Shown: positions 25,707 through 35,741 of the stretch, piece after piece
How the letters are laid out: every line of letters begins with the position of its first letter
Position numbering within the stretch: the first letter of the stretch is position 1
IMG/VR virus record: IMGVR_UViG_3300024239_000016
Span: 1-64,000 of that record
Reading direction: 5' to 3' (one strand)
DNA: 64,000 nt
Source of the DNA: a virus
Made by a program: the position numbers and the translations under genes
The notes under the pieces: generated by a model
Databases searched by the model: none
Seen by the model: the letters and a program-made list of their open reading frames with translations, nothing else
What the model was told of the DNA's origin: nothing

Positions 25707-27855
25707 AGTTTCTGATAGTACCGTTGAAACCGAAGGTACCAGTACCGCGCATGATTTGTCCCGCTAAGCGAACCGGCATGATGTCGCTAGCAAACGATGC
25801 AAAGTGTGCTGCGGAGAAGAACGTATCGAAGTTCTGTAATGCTCGGCTGATATTCAGTTTCCATTTGTTGTACGCGTATATCTGATCTTGCATGCCCATG
25901 CCAGACAGTACGTTGAGATAGTCAGTAAACGCACTATCTTCGCTAAACATAATCTTGGTAGGATTGAATGTCAGCCCTGTGGTGATTGGCATAGCTACGA
26001 TTGTATCTAGAGGCATAATCGTCAGATTAACTTCAACAGCAAGAGCTCTCCAGTTATCCGTAAATCCGAGATTACCAACGCCTCGGTTAAAGCTGAGCGC
26101 ACTGACGCAAGCTAGTCTGGATTGCGACCTACCTCGATCGTAGTACTCGAGAAAGAACGGAGAAGTGTAAGACTGAGGACCAGTTGCCCTTGGTAATCCC
26201 ATTGCCAAAAAGCAAGCTAGAGGGATATCGATGTCGATCAGTTGCGATATTGGATTGCCGTAAGGACCACCTAAACGAATTGTGTAATTTGCAGTCGGGA
26301 GATTTGCCGTAGCTGATTCCCAAACCATCGGGATATCAGTAAACGCATTACCGGCTAGTACATGAAGTCCCTGAACGCTAAATTGTTCAAGAGTGCCGCC
26401 AATAAAGCCCTTAACGGCATCAAGTACTTCGTTCATTAGTCCGCCCGCAAGATTACCATCCGCAAAGTTGAATCGAGCATTGCGAGCTTTGCTAGACAGG
26501 CTATTCATGGTACTTTGAATCTCAGACTGACCAAAGGAATTTGAAAACGATTCCTGGACAGGGCCAGCGTAATCTGGTCTGAAAGAGAAGAAAGCACCGC
26601 CGTGATCTAGTTCCGAAGTAAAGAACTCTCCGAATCTTTCAAACGCATTTGTGCGATTTGCAATAGATTCACTGGTCTCGGTTCCAGATTCATCCATGAC
26701 CGGCTCAAGGATGACCTCATACTCACCTGAATTAGATCTACCAGTACCATCCTGCGCTGGAATCTTAGACGTAGGGTCGGTACTCTGCGTCTGTTGAGTC
26801 GGTGTAGTTGCTTCTTTGGGTTTTTCTTGAGCCTCATCGATAGCAGCTCCAAGAGTAGTTGGCACTTTACCAACCTCACCTTTATTTCCTCCAGCTATGG
26901 AAGGATCATTGGCATTGCCGCCACCCTTCTCGAAATACATCTGCATATACGAAGGAGACTCATCGCCTTCTCGTGAAAGGAGATTTGGTGGTTTTTGATC
27001 AACGTATCTTTGACCGTAGATAGCATTTATAGCCTCTAGGAGCGATCCATGAGTTCTCATGGCGTTCTCCATATTCAAATAGACTTTGCGTGCAATACGT
27101 TGGGCTCTATTAGCTACAGCGTAGACGTTAATTGATCCATCTTTTTCGAAGATATCAGGAAGGATTTTACTGAACTCTTCCATCTCGCTTGCTGAATAGC
27201 CGTAGTTACGTTCACCGGTCTGACTCTGTTCGCGATCGTCCATGAATCTCGGAACAATACCTTTATTAACAGTTAGCTGATTGACAATATAAGTTGCAGC
27301 ATTCCAGAAAATCGGCATTGTTGGTTTCAGATAGTAGAACTTGGTAGTAGGATGTCCTAACAACATCCGTATACCAGCAGCAGCTAGCTGAATTGCCATA
27401 ATCGGCCAAAAGATAATAGAGACGACAAAACCAGCAGCCCGACCCAGCAGGAAGAACGGATCAAAGGTCCGACCAGTTCTAGCTAGACGCCCGGCGTCTG
27501 TATCGTACAGATTACCAAAGAAGCGAGTCAGCGAGTTATGTTTCGCTACTCCCATGCGACAATGTACTTGCTGCATATTGTCGTCAATGGCCTCACTGTA
27601 ATAGGGACCTTGACCATGCATTACTGGGTCGCCAGAAACCTCGCCTCGAAAAATACCAGGTAGAGGAATGTCGGCAGACTCTGTAAATTGATACGGGGGG
27701 TTAATTACCGTATTACCACCTACCGATGAATCGGTAAATTTAATCGACGCTGTTGAAAAGAAGCGGCGACTTTTGTATTCGTTTTCGCCAGATGAATCAG
27801 GCATGATAAAAGCCCGCTTAATCCACTGGGTGTCTCTTGCATAGACGTTAGCCAT
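25705..27855 (-). CDS. Large virion structural protein (716 aa)
   Basis: AAGGA 6 nt before the ATG. Contains one hydrophobic span around residues 139-160 (GFVVSIIFWPIMAIQLAAAGI) and a disordered Thr/Gln/Ser/Pro linker around 340-380; the rest is mixed. Directly downstream of the transglycosylase-bearing virion gene, matching the position of the structural gene next to phiKZ gp181. The hydrophobic span could insert into the host membrane during DNA entry, but this is inference. Confidence 0.7.
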   Translation of the reverse strand: MANVYARDTQWIKRAFIMPDSSGENEYKSRRFFSTASIKFTDSSVGGNTVINPPYQFTESADIPLPGIFRGEVSGDPVMHGQGPYYSEAIDDNMQQVHCRMGVAKHNSLTRFFGNLYDTDAGRLARTGRTFDPFFLLGRAAGFVVSIIFWPIMAIQLAAAGIRMLLGHPTTKFYYLKPTMPIFWNAATYIVNQLTVNKGIVPRFMDDREQSQTGERNYGYSASEMEEFSKILPDIFEKDGSINVYAVANRAQRIARKVYLNMENAMRTHGSLLEAINAIYGQRYVDQKPPNLLSREGDESPSYMQMYFEKGGGNANDPSIAGGNKGEVGKVPTTLGAAIDEAQEKPKEATTPTQQTQSTDPTSKIPAQDGTGRSNSGEYEVILEPVMDESGTETSESIANRTNAFERFGEFFTSELDHGGAFFSFRPDYAGPVQESFSNSFGQSEIQSTMNSLSSKARNARFNFADGNLAGGLMNEVLDAVKGFIGGTLEQFSVQGLHVLAGNAFTDIPMVWESATANLPTANYTIRLGGPYGNPISQLIDIDIPLACFLAMGLPRATGPQSYTSPFFLEYYDRGRSQSRLACVSALSFNRGVGNLGFTDNWRALAVEVNLTIMPLDTIVAMPITTGLTFNPTKIMFSEDSAFTDYLNVLSGMGMQDQIYAYNKWKLNISRALQNFDTFFSAAHFASFASDIMPVRLAGQIMRGTGTFGFNGTIRN

Positions 27856-27887
27856 TGCTTTTCCTTGCCGGTTAAAACAAAATAGAG

Positions 27888-27919
27888 AGGATAGGGAATC
27901 AGAAGATTCCCTATCCTCA
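27888..27919 (-). terminator. Terminator after the 2050-aa gene
   Basis: A 14-bp perfect stem GAGGATAGGGAATC with a 4-nt loop. On the minus strand it is followed by TCTATTTTGTTTT. Confidence 0.85.
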
Positions 27920-27926
27920 TTACTGC

Positions 27927-30900
27927 TTATGCAGACCGTCGTAAACTGACGGCCTCAGTTGGCATCGGTCTCCCAGAAACTTGTTTAGCCCCACTTCGAG
28001 GATCAGGAGTCGCAGCATTTGGTATCGCCGACGCTCCATTTTTCAGAGTGTTGGAGATTTCTCTCAGTAGCAACTCAGAACGCATCTGCGTAGCAAGAGA
28101 CTCTTTGAGAATTGCTGTGACTTCAGCTGAGCTAACTGTTTGTTTCTGATTGACTTCTTCTTGCCGCGCCTTTTGAGTTGCAGCGGCATCGCCTGACGAC
28201 GGCATCACTGGGCTAGGAGCAGGTGCTCCAACTGGCAACATACCATCGGCAGTACCGCCCTTAGATACATCGCTGCCAGCAGTTACGGTTGGCGTGTTTG
28301 CTGGTGAGCCGCCCATTCCAGCAGGTGTAGGAGCTGCAGCAGATTGTCCGTCTGGACCTATTCCACCACCAGCGTTAGCCGCAGCACCACTGCCGTTATT
28401 GGCATCCGCAATAGCTCCTTCCTTATCGGCCGGAGTCTGCAGATCGGTATCGCTCAGCTTAATGCCCCAGCGCTCGGCTTGTTTCTTAAACTTCGTTGCG
28501 AAGTCAGAGAGTATCTCGCCGAGAGATTTGGCGCGACCACTCTTATCAAGAAACACCCACGGATTAGCCTTTACAGCATCCGGCATTAGCGGAGCCAGGA
28601 TTGTTTCCGGACTATGCTTTAGTACGCGAGACGCGCCAGGAGCACCTAGGAAGTGAGCCATGTAGGCCTCAACAAACGTAACGGGACGACCAAGAGCCTT
28701 TTTCAGATGCTCAATATTCGTCTTCAGAAACTGAGCGCCCATGAGCGCAGCGGCTCGCGGATCAGTCGGCGAAGCGAACATACTGATACCGAACATCTTG
28801 CCAAACTTTGCCAGCATGCTTTGCCAGGTACTCTTGATAAATTGGAACAGTCCGGCTGCCGATGATAGAGCTTTTCCGTTCTTATCGATTGGCCTAGCTG
28901 ATGGATTGAAACTGGATTCGATAGCACAGATGATCGCAAGTAGAGTCGGATTCACACCCACCATTTTAGCCGCTGCATCTAGTAGCTCTTTAAATGCCTG
29001 ATAGCCACTTCCAGGCTTTGGCATTGGCAGCTGATCGATCTTACCACCAGTACCATCAGAGACGTCAGCTGTACTACCGGCCAGTCCCAAAGACTGAGCA
29101 ATGTACCTACCAGCGCCGGCTACACCAGAAGCCGTAGCCATAGCAGCTCTACCAACAGCCGATGCCATGCTAGATGCTGTATTGGAAATCCAATTAGCAG
29201 CGCGTGAGAACATCCCTGGCTGTGAACCAGAGCCACTACTGATATTGGATTTTGCAGCCTCTGCAGTTTTCACAGAGTCATTTGTGCTCATGTGGCGGTT
29301 CGCTTCTTCTTTTAGCGTAGCGCCTTCTTTTGCCTTGTTGGCAATTACATCGATGAACGCAGATACCGATTCGGGACTTGTCGTGAGAGTATAATCCCTG
29401 AACGGAGAATCGGTAAATGACCAAACCGGATTCCCTTGGTAAGTAGCCCCGCTCATCGCGTTAGCTAGATTTACCATCTGGATCGGATTGAGTTTACCCT
29501 GATCACCATCCTTATTAAACGATCCAACTACCTTAAAGATATTGGTCAGATACGCTAGGTACGTCGGTAAGAATCTACGGACGAACCAACGCTGCCACAT
29601 CTCTCCATGGTCGCTATTTAGAGTGGAGAATTGGAATAAACCAGATACGCGATTAGCGATAGCGAAGACATCGCCCTTCCAGACAACTACATCGCCTTGA
29701 GTTGCGGTATTTGGTAGAACTAATGCCTCTAGTCTTAGGATCGCACTTACTTTCAAGCTATCCGAGCTAGTTAGTCCATATACCCGCATCCGAATCGATT
29801 CGATCGGAGTCAGCTCGCGAACGTTCATCTGAACAACATTGGCAGAAGAGTCAGGACTAAATACAGTCGCCCTACCGACCATAGTCGATGCCGCGGCAGC
29901 TGCAGCAGAGCCCGGCTGTCCGATCATGCTAGTGACGGCAGCATTTTTAGAGCCGCCTTCATTTTGCTTATCGGCTACCTTTGATAGCTGAGTGGCCGCG
30001 ATAGCTGTACCAGCCGTAGCTGCTTGAGTTTCCGTAATCTGAGATTTAGTCGTCTCAGTCTGCGCTGATTTCTCCAATGTAGCAGTCAGTACCTTTACAG
30101 CATTAGCTACAGTCGAAGAGCTAGATGGAAGCGACTTCAAATCCTTAAACGGAGAAGTATTGTACCCATAAGGACCATCGGGGAAAGCCACGAGCTTCAG
30201 AAGCGCTAACTTATCTTGAGCGGATAAGCTATCAGCAGCACTGATCTTCTTACCGCCGGTATTCTTCATGGCAGTTAGCCATGTCAGATACACTGGTTTG
30301 AAGCGTTCTTGGTACCAACTAATGAAGCGATTGACATCGGTCCTGCTTTCCGGATTTAAGCCAAAGTCCTTAACGATCTCGGCGGTTTCGATACCACTGT
30401 CATCGATCGTTAGAGAACCACCTTCCCCGGTTTTAACAAATTTCTCGATCTTTAATTCAAGATCCATTACCTGTTGGAAATGACCTTGGTCATCCGCAGC
30501 AAAACCATATTGCTGATAACGAATGCTCGACATGTCACCAAAGCGATGGGCAGTTAAGGCTTTATATCCTCTGTAAGCTAGATAACCAGCGCCAGCGATA
30601 GCAGCCGCGATAAGGAGAGGCTTAATGCCAACGGTCATTACTACAGCCTTAGCGAGAGGCCATGCAACGCGAGTGGCTGCATTCTTAGCCAACCACCAGC
30701 CAGCTTTACCAAGAGTAGCCAGGCCAGCCAGCCCTGTCTTTAAAGGACTCTTCAGGAGATTGCGACCAAACTGTTTGGTCTTACTCCAGAGACCTGGCTT
30801 ACCTTTAGGACTCTTGCTCTTTCCTTTACCCTTGCCTTTCTTTTCATCATCGCCGTCGCCGCCGATATCTAAAGAACCGCCAGCGACAATTGTGTCACCG

Positions 30901-33900
30901 TCATCTTCCTCATCTTCTTCTTTAGCATCGTCTTTCTTACCTTTGCCTGAGAACAACCCAGCCAGGCCGGCTAATATTCCGCCGTTCTTACTCTCAGCGC
31001 CGGTACCAGCGGCAGCTTTCTCTTTATTCTCCGCATACTCATCAGCGTATTGGTCTTGCCACGTTCCTTCAGCGTAACCATTGCCATCCTTATCGCCAGC
31101 GCGATTAGGTAGACGAGCATCTAGTAGCTTATAGATAGCGGATAAAATATCCACAGTCTTCTGCGTATTGCGTCCGAGGACACCGCCACCTAGTAGGCGC
31201 TGAGTTAGACTCTTAGCAGCATCGATGCCGCTTCCAGCTAACCATCCTAATCCGCTACCAAGCTTACCGAACGCTCGGCCGATGCCACCCGATTCCGATT
31301 GACTAGATCCATCTCCGGACATTCCTCTACGGAATGCTCCAAATTTATCACCTATCCAATCGCCAGCCCTGGACAAGCGACCACCAGTTTTACCAGCCTG
31401 GTCCATAGTCCACTTACCGGCGTTAGTTCCCCATTCTGTCATAGTGGGGAGTGCGGTATCTCGGCCGAACTCATAGGCGGCCTCTGCGCCGGCCTTGGTT
31501 TTATCCCAAGCGTACTTGCCAGCGTTTATCGCCTTGTCTTTTGTCCAGCCGTATGCCGAGGTTCCGAGTCTCTTACCGAAGTTAAGAGCAGCGCCGCCCC
31601 ACTTCTTACCAAAATCCCAAATGGATTTAGCGCGATCTCTAGTAGAGGTGAGGAATTTACGAGTACCTTCAAACTTCTCAGACCACTTACCGAGCTTGCC
31701 CTTAAACCACTGCTGTACCTTACTGCCGTACCCAGCCATTTTATCAAACATGCCTGGCCGATTACCACCAAACTCTTTTTCGAGCATGATGAGCTCAATG
31801 CGCTGTAGAGTTTCAGATTGCTGAGTGGCAATAGATCGGATGTTTGCGTCACGGATCGCATCGACCAAACGGTCGATATCCGCGCCACCACCTGAACCAA
31901 CTCCGGTATGCATGTAGTTACTTGCGTTGATGTCGTCCGCAACACCAGTGGCTGCTCTGTTCAGGTCCTTAGTACCCCATGACCTAACAGCATGGCCAGC
32001 CTTACGGCGGTTAGTTCTGCGGAAACCAAAGCCTTCGTAATCCGGACTATTTTCAATTCCAGAAGAGTCAAAGTTAGCACCAGACATGTAATCGTACAAC
32101 TGCTGCTTATTGAGGTTGCCTTCAGAATCAAGAAGGCCAGTAGCCTTTAGTTCGTCAGCATAACCAGCGTTGATTAGCGTCTGCAAGACCATCTGCTGGT
32201 GATCCATTTGACCGGAGCTGTTCCTGTAGAGCTCTTGGAATTTGGATCGCTTATCCGAAAATCCATTAGTCTGCAGCGCTTTCCCGCTTTCATCGTAACC
32301 AAATTTATTACGGAAAATAGCAGTTAGCTTATCAGCGTCATCGCCAGTAATGCCAGCGCGCAAATATGCATCGGTGTCGGTGTAACGGCGAGCATCGCTA
32401 TTCTTCCCATGAATAGAGTCCTCCATTAACAAGTTGAAGAATTTATCACGAGCTTCTCTGGATACATTCGAGTTTTCATCGAATAGATAGTTCTCCAAAG
32501 CTTCCTTGTTGTTCGCGATATTGGCACGAGTGCTCTGATTGATTACCTTACTAAAGACGGTGTCCGTCATTTGTTTCTTAGAGACGAACTCATCTTTGAA
32601 ATGATCGTAAGTAATCATCTCAACGTTGGTGTTCCCAGTACGCAGCATTGTGAGCTCACGTAACTGACGAGCTAGCAATTCCGGGATTACTTTATTGATT
32701 GTCTTGTCGGTCTTAGCCGTATAGATCGCATTCCCTTGTAGGTCACCCACGCCTAGTTTACTAAGCGCTACATCGGGAGACATATTTGGGAAGAGATCTT
32801 TGAGCGCTCGTACAAATGGCAACGAATCACCAGCTGTGCTTTCCCTGAAGGCATCAGCGGCCCCAGGAATATCGCCAGCATACCGCAGACCTTCTTTAGT
32901 AAAGTAGTGAAACTTCTGTGCGTATTTATTATTACGCAAGAAGTTTCCAACAGGGCTTTTACGTGAACGCTTTCCGAGCTCCATCATGAATTTCTCCATG
33001 ATGCCCTGCCCAGCTTGTTCAGAGAGCATATCGGTCATGCTCATTCCGTCGCCCATACCGGCCATGCTATCCATCATCTCAGCCTGATCGCCAAGAGCAT
33101 CCATCGCCATTGTGCCGGTTTCAAATGCCTCGCGCAACCGATCCATCTTCTCGCTCATGGCGCTCTTGAGATTAGCTCCAAACTTCTCCATGAATTCACG
33201 AGAACGATTACCGACATTATCGAGAGACTTCCCAATAAAGCGATTTCTGACAGCTTCACCGAAACGCTCGCTTGCTCGCAATTTAGCGTACTCAGGCAAA
33301 GCGGTATTCCGCATGATGCCATCAAGGCGCTGCATAGTCTCAGCAGCAAATCTACGTCCGTCATTTAGCGACTCAGCCTGCAAACTCAACATTCGCAAAT
33401 TGATCTCTAAACTCTTACGCTGATAATTGACAGTAACCGAGGTATTGTAGTTATCGATATTCTGCGAGGAGATACGGATGGCATTCAGGTACTTGACAGC
33501 TTCATTGTGCTGAAGCCCAAGCATCTTGTTACCGATTGCTGTCTGAACCAATTGCTGTTGCGCTAATGCAGTTTGAGCTTGACCTTGCCCCATTGCCATG
33601 GCGACTTGATTCTGGAGAGCAAGCTCGCGCAACTCGTCGGGAGACGGCCCACGACTACCATTATCACCTGACGGTAGTTTGGCAGCAAAGGCATCTATCT
33701 TAATGCCAATACCACCAGGTAGTTCCTTACCAATCGCAGGCAGAGCACGCTTAGCGCTCTTCGAAAGATCCCTAAATGCAGGATCTAATTCTTTAAGACT
33801 TTTATCGTATAGATCCCTGGCGACCGAGACGCCTTGGCTGAAAGCACGATCGACTTCCCCGAACTCTCTTGGAAGAGCTTTCAGGATAACTTTCTTGATA

Positions 33901-34079
33901 GTTCCGAAACCAGTGAGTGCATTAAAAGCACCACGGAACACACCACGACCTACTTTCGTAATAGCTGAGCGTTCGTCTGCTTTAGGCTCTTGGTACAGTG
34001 AGTCGTAACTTTCGAACTTGAAATCCAAGTCCATGTCGACATCAAAGTTATCCATCGCCATTCGTTCTTTTCTTGCCAT
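27927..34079 (-). CDS. Giant virion protein with lytic transglycosylase domain (2050 aa)
   Basis: AGAGGA 6 nt before the ATG. Residues 1-1000 are helical and charged. Near 1150-1200 come Gly/Asp/Glu- and Gly/Lys-rich linkers (EEDEEDDGD, KGKGKGKSKS), then an Ala-rich hydrophobic segment (VIGIKPLL-like, GAGYLAYRG, around 1230-1255). An SLT domain lies about 1690-1840 with the catalytic Glu in AIICAIESSFNPSA and the helper motif AAGLFQFIKSTW. The tail is Ala/Pro/Gly-rich. It cuts peptidoglycan at infection as part of the tail or injected proteins. Size and neighbours match phiKZ gp181. Confidence 0.88.
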   Translation of the reverse strand: MARKERMAMDNFDVDMDLDFKFESYDSLYQEPKADERSAITKVGRGVFRGAFNALTGFGTIKKVILKALPREFGEVDRAFSQGVSVARDLYDKSLKELDPAFRDLSKSAKRALPAIGKELPGGIGIKIDAFAAKLPSGDNGSRGPSPDELRELALQNQVAMAMGQGQAQTALAQQQLVQTAIGNKMLGLQHNEAVKYLNAIRISSQNIDNYNTSVTVNYQRKSLEINLRMLSLQAESLNDGRRFAAETMQRLDGIMRNTALPEYAKLRASERFGEAVRNRFIGKSLDNVGNRSREFMEKFGANLKSAMSEKMDRLREAFETGTMAMDALGDQAEMMDSMAGMGDGMSMTDMLSEQAGQGIMEKFMMELGKRSRKSPVGNFLRNNKYAQKFHYFTKEGLRYAGDIPGAADAFRESTAGDSLPFVRALKDLFPNMSPDVALSKLGVGDLQGNAIYTAKTDKTINKVIPELLARQLRELTMLRTGNTNVEMITYDHFKDEFVSKKQMTDTVFSKVINQSTRANIANNKEALENYLFDENSNVSREARDKFFNLLMEDSIHGKNSDARRYTDTDAYLRAGITGDDADKLTAIFRNKFGYDESGKALQTNGFSDKRSKFQELYRNSSGQMDHQQMVLQTLINAGYADELKATGLLDSEGNLNKQQLYDYMSGANFDSSGIENSPDYEGFGFRRTNRRKAGHAVRSWGTKDLNRAATGVADDINASNYMHTGVGSGGGADIDRLVDAIRDANIRSIATQQSETLQRIELIMLEKEFGGNRPGMFDKMAGYGSKVQQWFKGKLGKWSEKFEGTRKFLTSTRDRAKSIWDFGKKWGGAALNFGKRLGTSAYGWTKDKAINAGKYAWDKTKAGAEAAYEFGRDTALPTMTEWGTNAGKWTMDQAGKTGGRLSRAGDWIGDKFGAFRRGMSGDGSSQSESGGIGRAFGKLGSGLGWLAGSGIDAAKSLTQRLLGGGVLGRNTQKTVDILSAIYKLLDARLPNRAGDKDGNGYAEGTWQDQYADEYAENKEKAAAGTGAESKNGGILAGLAGLFSGKGKKDDAKEEDEEDDGDTIVAGGSLDIGGDGDDEKKGKGKGKSKSPKGKPGLWSKTKQFGRNLLKSPLKTGLAGLATLGKAGWWLAKNAATRVAWPLAKAVVMTVGIKPLLIAAAIAGAGYLAYRGYKALTAHRFGDMSSIRYQQYGFAADDQGHFQQVMDLELKIEKFVKTGEGGSLTIDDSGIETAEIVKDFGLNPESRTDVNRFISWYQERFKPVYLTWLTAMKNTGGKKISAADSLSAQDKLALLKLVAFPDGPYGYNTSPFKDLKSLPSSSSTVANAVKVLTATLEKSAQTETTKSQITETQAATAGTAIAATQLSKVADKQNEGGSKNAAVTSMIGQPGSAAAAAASTMVGRATVFSPDSSANVVQMNVRELTPIESIRMRVYGLTSSDSLKVSAILRLEALVLPNTATQGDVVVWKGDVFAIANRVSGLFQFSTLNSDHGEMWQRWFVRRFLPTYLAYLTNIFKVVGSFNKDGDQGKLNPIQMVNLANAMSGATYQGNPVWSFTDSPFRDYTLTTSPESVSAFIDVIANKAKEGATLKEEANRHMSTNDSVKTAEAAKSNISSGSGSQPGMFSRAANWISNTASSMASAVGRAAMATASGVAGAGRYIAQSLGLAGSTADVSDGTGGKIDQLPMPKPGSGYQAFKELLDAAAKMVGVNPTLLAIICAIESSFNPSARPIDKNGKALSSAAGLFQFIKSTWQSMLAKFGKMFGISMFASPTDPRAAALMGAQFLKTNIEHLKKALGRPVTFVEAYMAHFLGAPGASRVLKHSPETILAPLMPDAVKANPWVFLDKSGRAKSLGEILSDFATKFKKQAERWGIKLSDTDLQTPADKEGAIADANNGSGAAANAGGGIGPDGQSAAAPTPAGMGGSPANTPTVTAGSDVSKGGTADGMLPVGAPAPSPVMPSSGDAAATQKARQEEVNQKQTVSSAEVTAILKESLATQMRSELLLREISNTLKNGASAIPNAATPDPRSGAKQVSGRPMPTEAVSLRRSA

Positions 34080-34106
34080 AACGAAATCCTCTTTAGGTTA
34101 AGCCCA

Positions 34107-35735
34107 ATGAAAAAGATCCTTACTCCGTTTAACCTGTTTCTGATGTTCCCTACCGAAGATGACCTGGAGGGAATTCGTCCAGTTACAGTCCTCGATACGT
34201 TCGCAGCTAACAAAGTTGACTTCCATGCAGACGGTCTTTTTTCGACCGAAATTTTTGGAAGAATCGGCGATGAGATTCGCGACTACCGCTACTCTTTCAT
34301 TGATATCCGGGCTCATATCTTCCATCCCATTATTTACGATAGCCTAATCCGATATAAATCGTTGTACGGCGGGATTATGTCTGGTAAGGAATTTGCTGTC
34401 TGGAATCCTGAAACCAATGACTTCGATCGGTCAAACGCTATCGATGGTAAAACAGGCTATCATTTCTTCATGAAGCACTGGATCGATATAAAGTTCAACG
34501 ATAGCTCATCGCGATATCGTAAAGAGATCACTGATACCCTTAACAAATATCAGCAGAATCCAACGTCCGATAAAGTCATCGTGATTCCAGCTGGCATTCG
34601 TGATGTTGAAATGGAAGCCGATGGTCGTGTAACAAAGAGTGAAGTCAATGAGTTTTATCAGCGGCTCATCTCTATCTCAAATGTGATCGATCGCCAAGCG
34701 CTCAAAAATAACCCAGAGTTCCTCGATAACTCGCGGTACTCACTGCAGATTACTTTCAATAACCTCTTTGATTATTTCCTGGACCTGATTGATGGCAAGA
34801 AGAAATTAGTTCCCGGAAAGTTTATGTCGCGTCGAGTTGCCTATGGTAATCGTAACGTCATTACGGCTATGGGTCCGACTATCAAAGAGGTTGGCGCGGC
34901 CGGTAACGTGACCATCAATCATACGCAGATTGGTATGTTCCATACTCTTAAGGGACTAGCTCCTATCGCTAAGTTCGCTATGCGGGAGAAGTTCCTTAAT
35001 AAGGTCTTTTATCGCCCCGATCAAATTGTTGAGCTGATTGATCCAAAGACCCTACAGCTGACGGAAGTAAAGCTTTCGCGGAAGCTCTACGACAATTGGT
35101 CCTCAGATGAAGGCGTTGAAAAACTGATTGAAAAGTTCCGGCCGGATGTCGGTCGACACGATCCAGTTAAAATCAACGGTCATTACCTGGCGTTAGTTTA
35201 TAAAGGCGATGACAATACCTTTAAAATCTTCCGTGATATTCGCGAACTCCCTGGTAACCTGAATACAGCAAATGTCAGTCCCATTACCTGGGCCGAGTTC
35301 TTATATCTTTCGGTTTACGAACGAGCCAATAAATACCCATTATGGATCTGTCGCTACCCTGTAGCGGGGAATGGATCGAACTATCCGTCCTTTACCTACA
35401 TCCGTACTACGGTGAAGACTCGCCAGATGCGAGAGCTGGACGATGCCTGGAATGTCGATTTGCAAAACACTGACAGGATAGCATGGCAGTTCCCGATTAC
35501 CGGTGAAGCTTTTGTCAATTCCACAATTCCTCATGGGTGTCAGATAGCTGGACTATCAGCTGACTTTGATGGCGATATGGTTTCGTCTAATTTTACCATG
35601 ACAGATGAGGCGATGAGAGAAACCCATGAGTATTTTGCCTCAAGACGCGCATATATTGGCACAGACGGCAAATTATCACGGAGTGTTTTCTCTATGTCTA
35701 TAAACCTGGTTAAACACAATCTTTTACGGAGTTAA
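34107..35735 (+). CDS. RNA polymerase beta'-type N-terminal part (542 aa)
   Basis: Near the C-terminus is SADFDGDMV, the metal-binding motif of cellular beta' (NADFDGD), with D486, D488 and D490 in place to hold the catalytic magnesium. The gene ends about 50 residues beyond, so only the N-terminal half of a beta' is present; a C-terminal half is not found in this window. It lies 6 nt before the beta gene. Position next to the transglycosylase protein matches phiKZ gp180 of the virion RNA polymerase, which is packaged and injected to transcribe early genes. Divergent from the gene at 27927 with only 27 nt between. Confidence 0.9.
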   Translation: MKKILTPFNLFLMFPTEDDLEGIRPVTVLDTFAANKVDFHADGLFSTEIFGRIGDEIRDYRYSFIDIRAHIFHPIIYDSLIRYKSLYGGIMSGKEFAVWNPETNDFDRSNAIDGKTGYHFFMKHWIDIKFNDSSSRYRKEITDTLNKYQQNPTSDKVIVIPAGIRDVEMEADGRVTKSEVNEFYQRLISISNVIDRQALKNNPEFLDNSRYSLQITFNNLFDYFLDLIDGKKKLVPGKFMSRRVAYGNRNVITAMGPTIKEVGAAGNVTINHTQIGMFHTLKGLAPIAKFAMREKFLNKVFYRPDQIVELIDPKTLQLTEVKLSRKLYDNWSSDEGVEKLIEKFRPDVGRHDPVKINGHYLALVYKGDDNTFKIFRDIRELPGNLNTANVSPITWAEFLYLSVYERANKYPLWICRYPVAGNGSNYPSFTYIRTTVKTRQMRELDDAWNVDLQNTDRIAWQFPITGEAFVNSTIPHGCQIAGLSADFDGDMVSSNFTMTDEAMRETHEYFASRRAYIGTDGKLSRSVFSMSINLVKHNLLRS

Positions 35736-35741
35736 GCGCTC

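Noticed and set aside
28294-31945. Many long plus-strand ORFs (up to 169 codons) across the 2050-codon gene
   Set aside because: Shadows of a gene with strong codon bias; compositions rich in Ser, Leu and Arg, no ribosome sites, and the minus-strand protein has recognisable domains.
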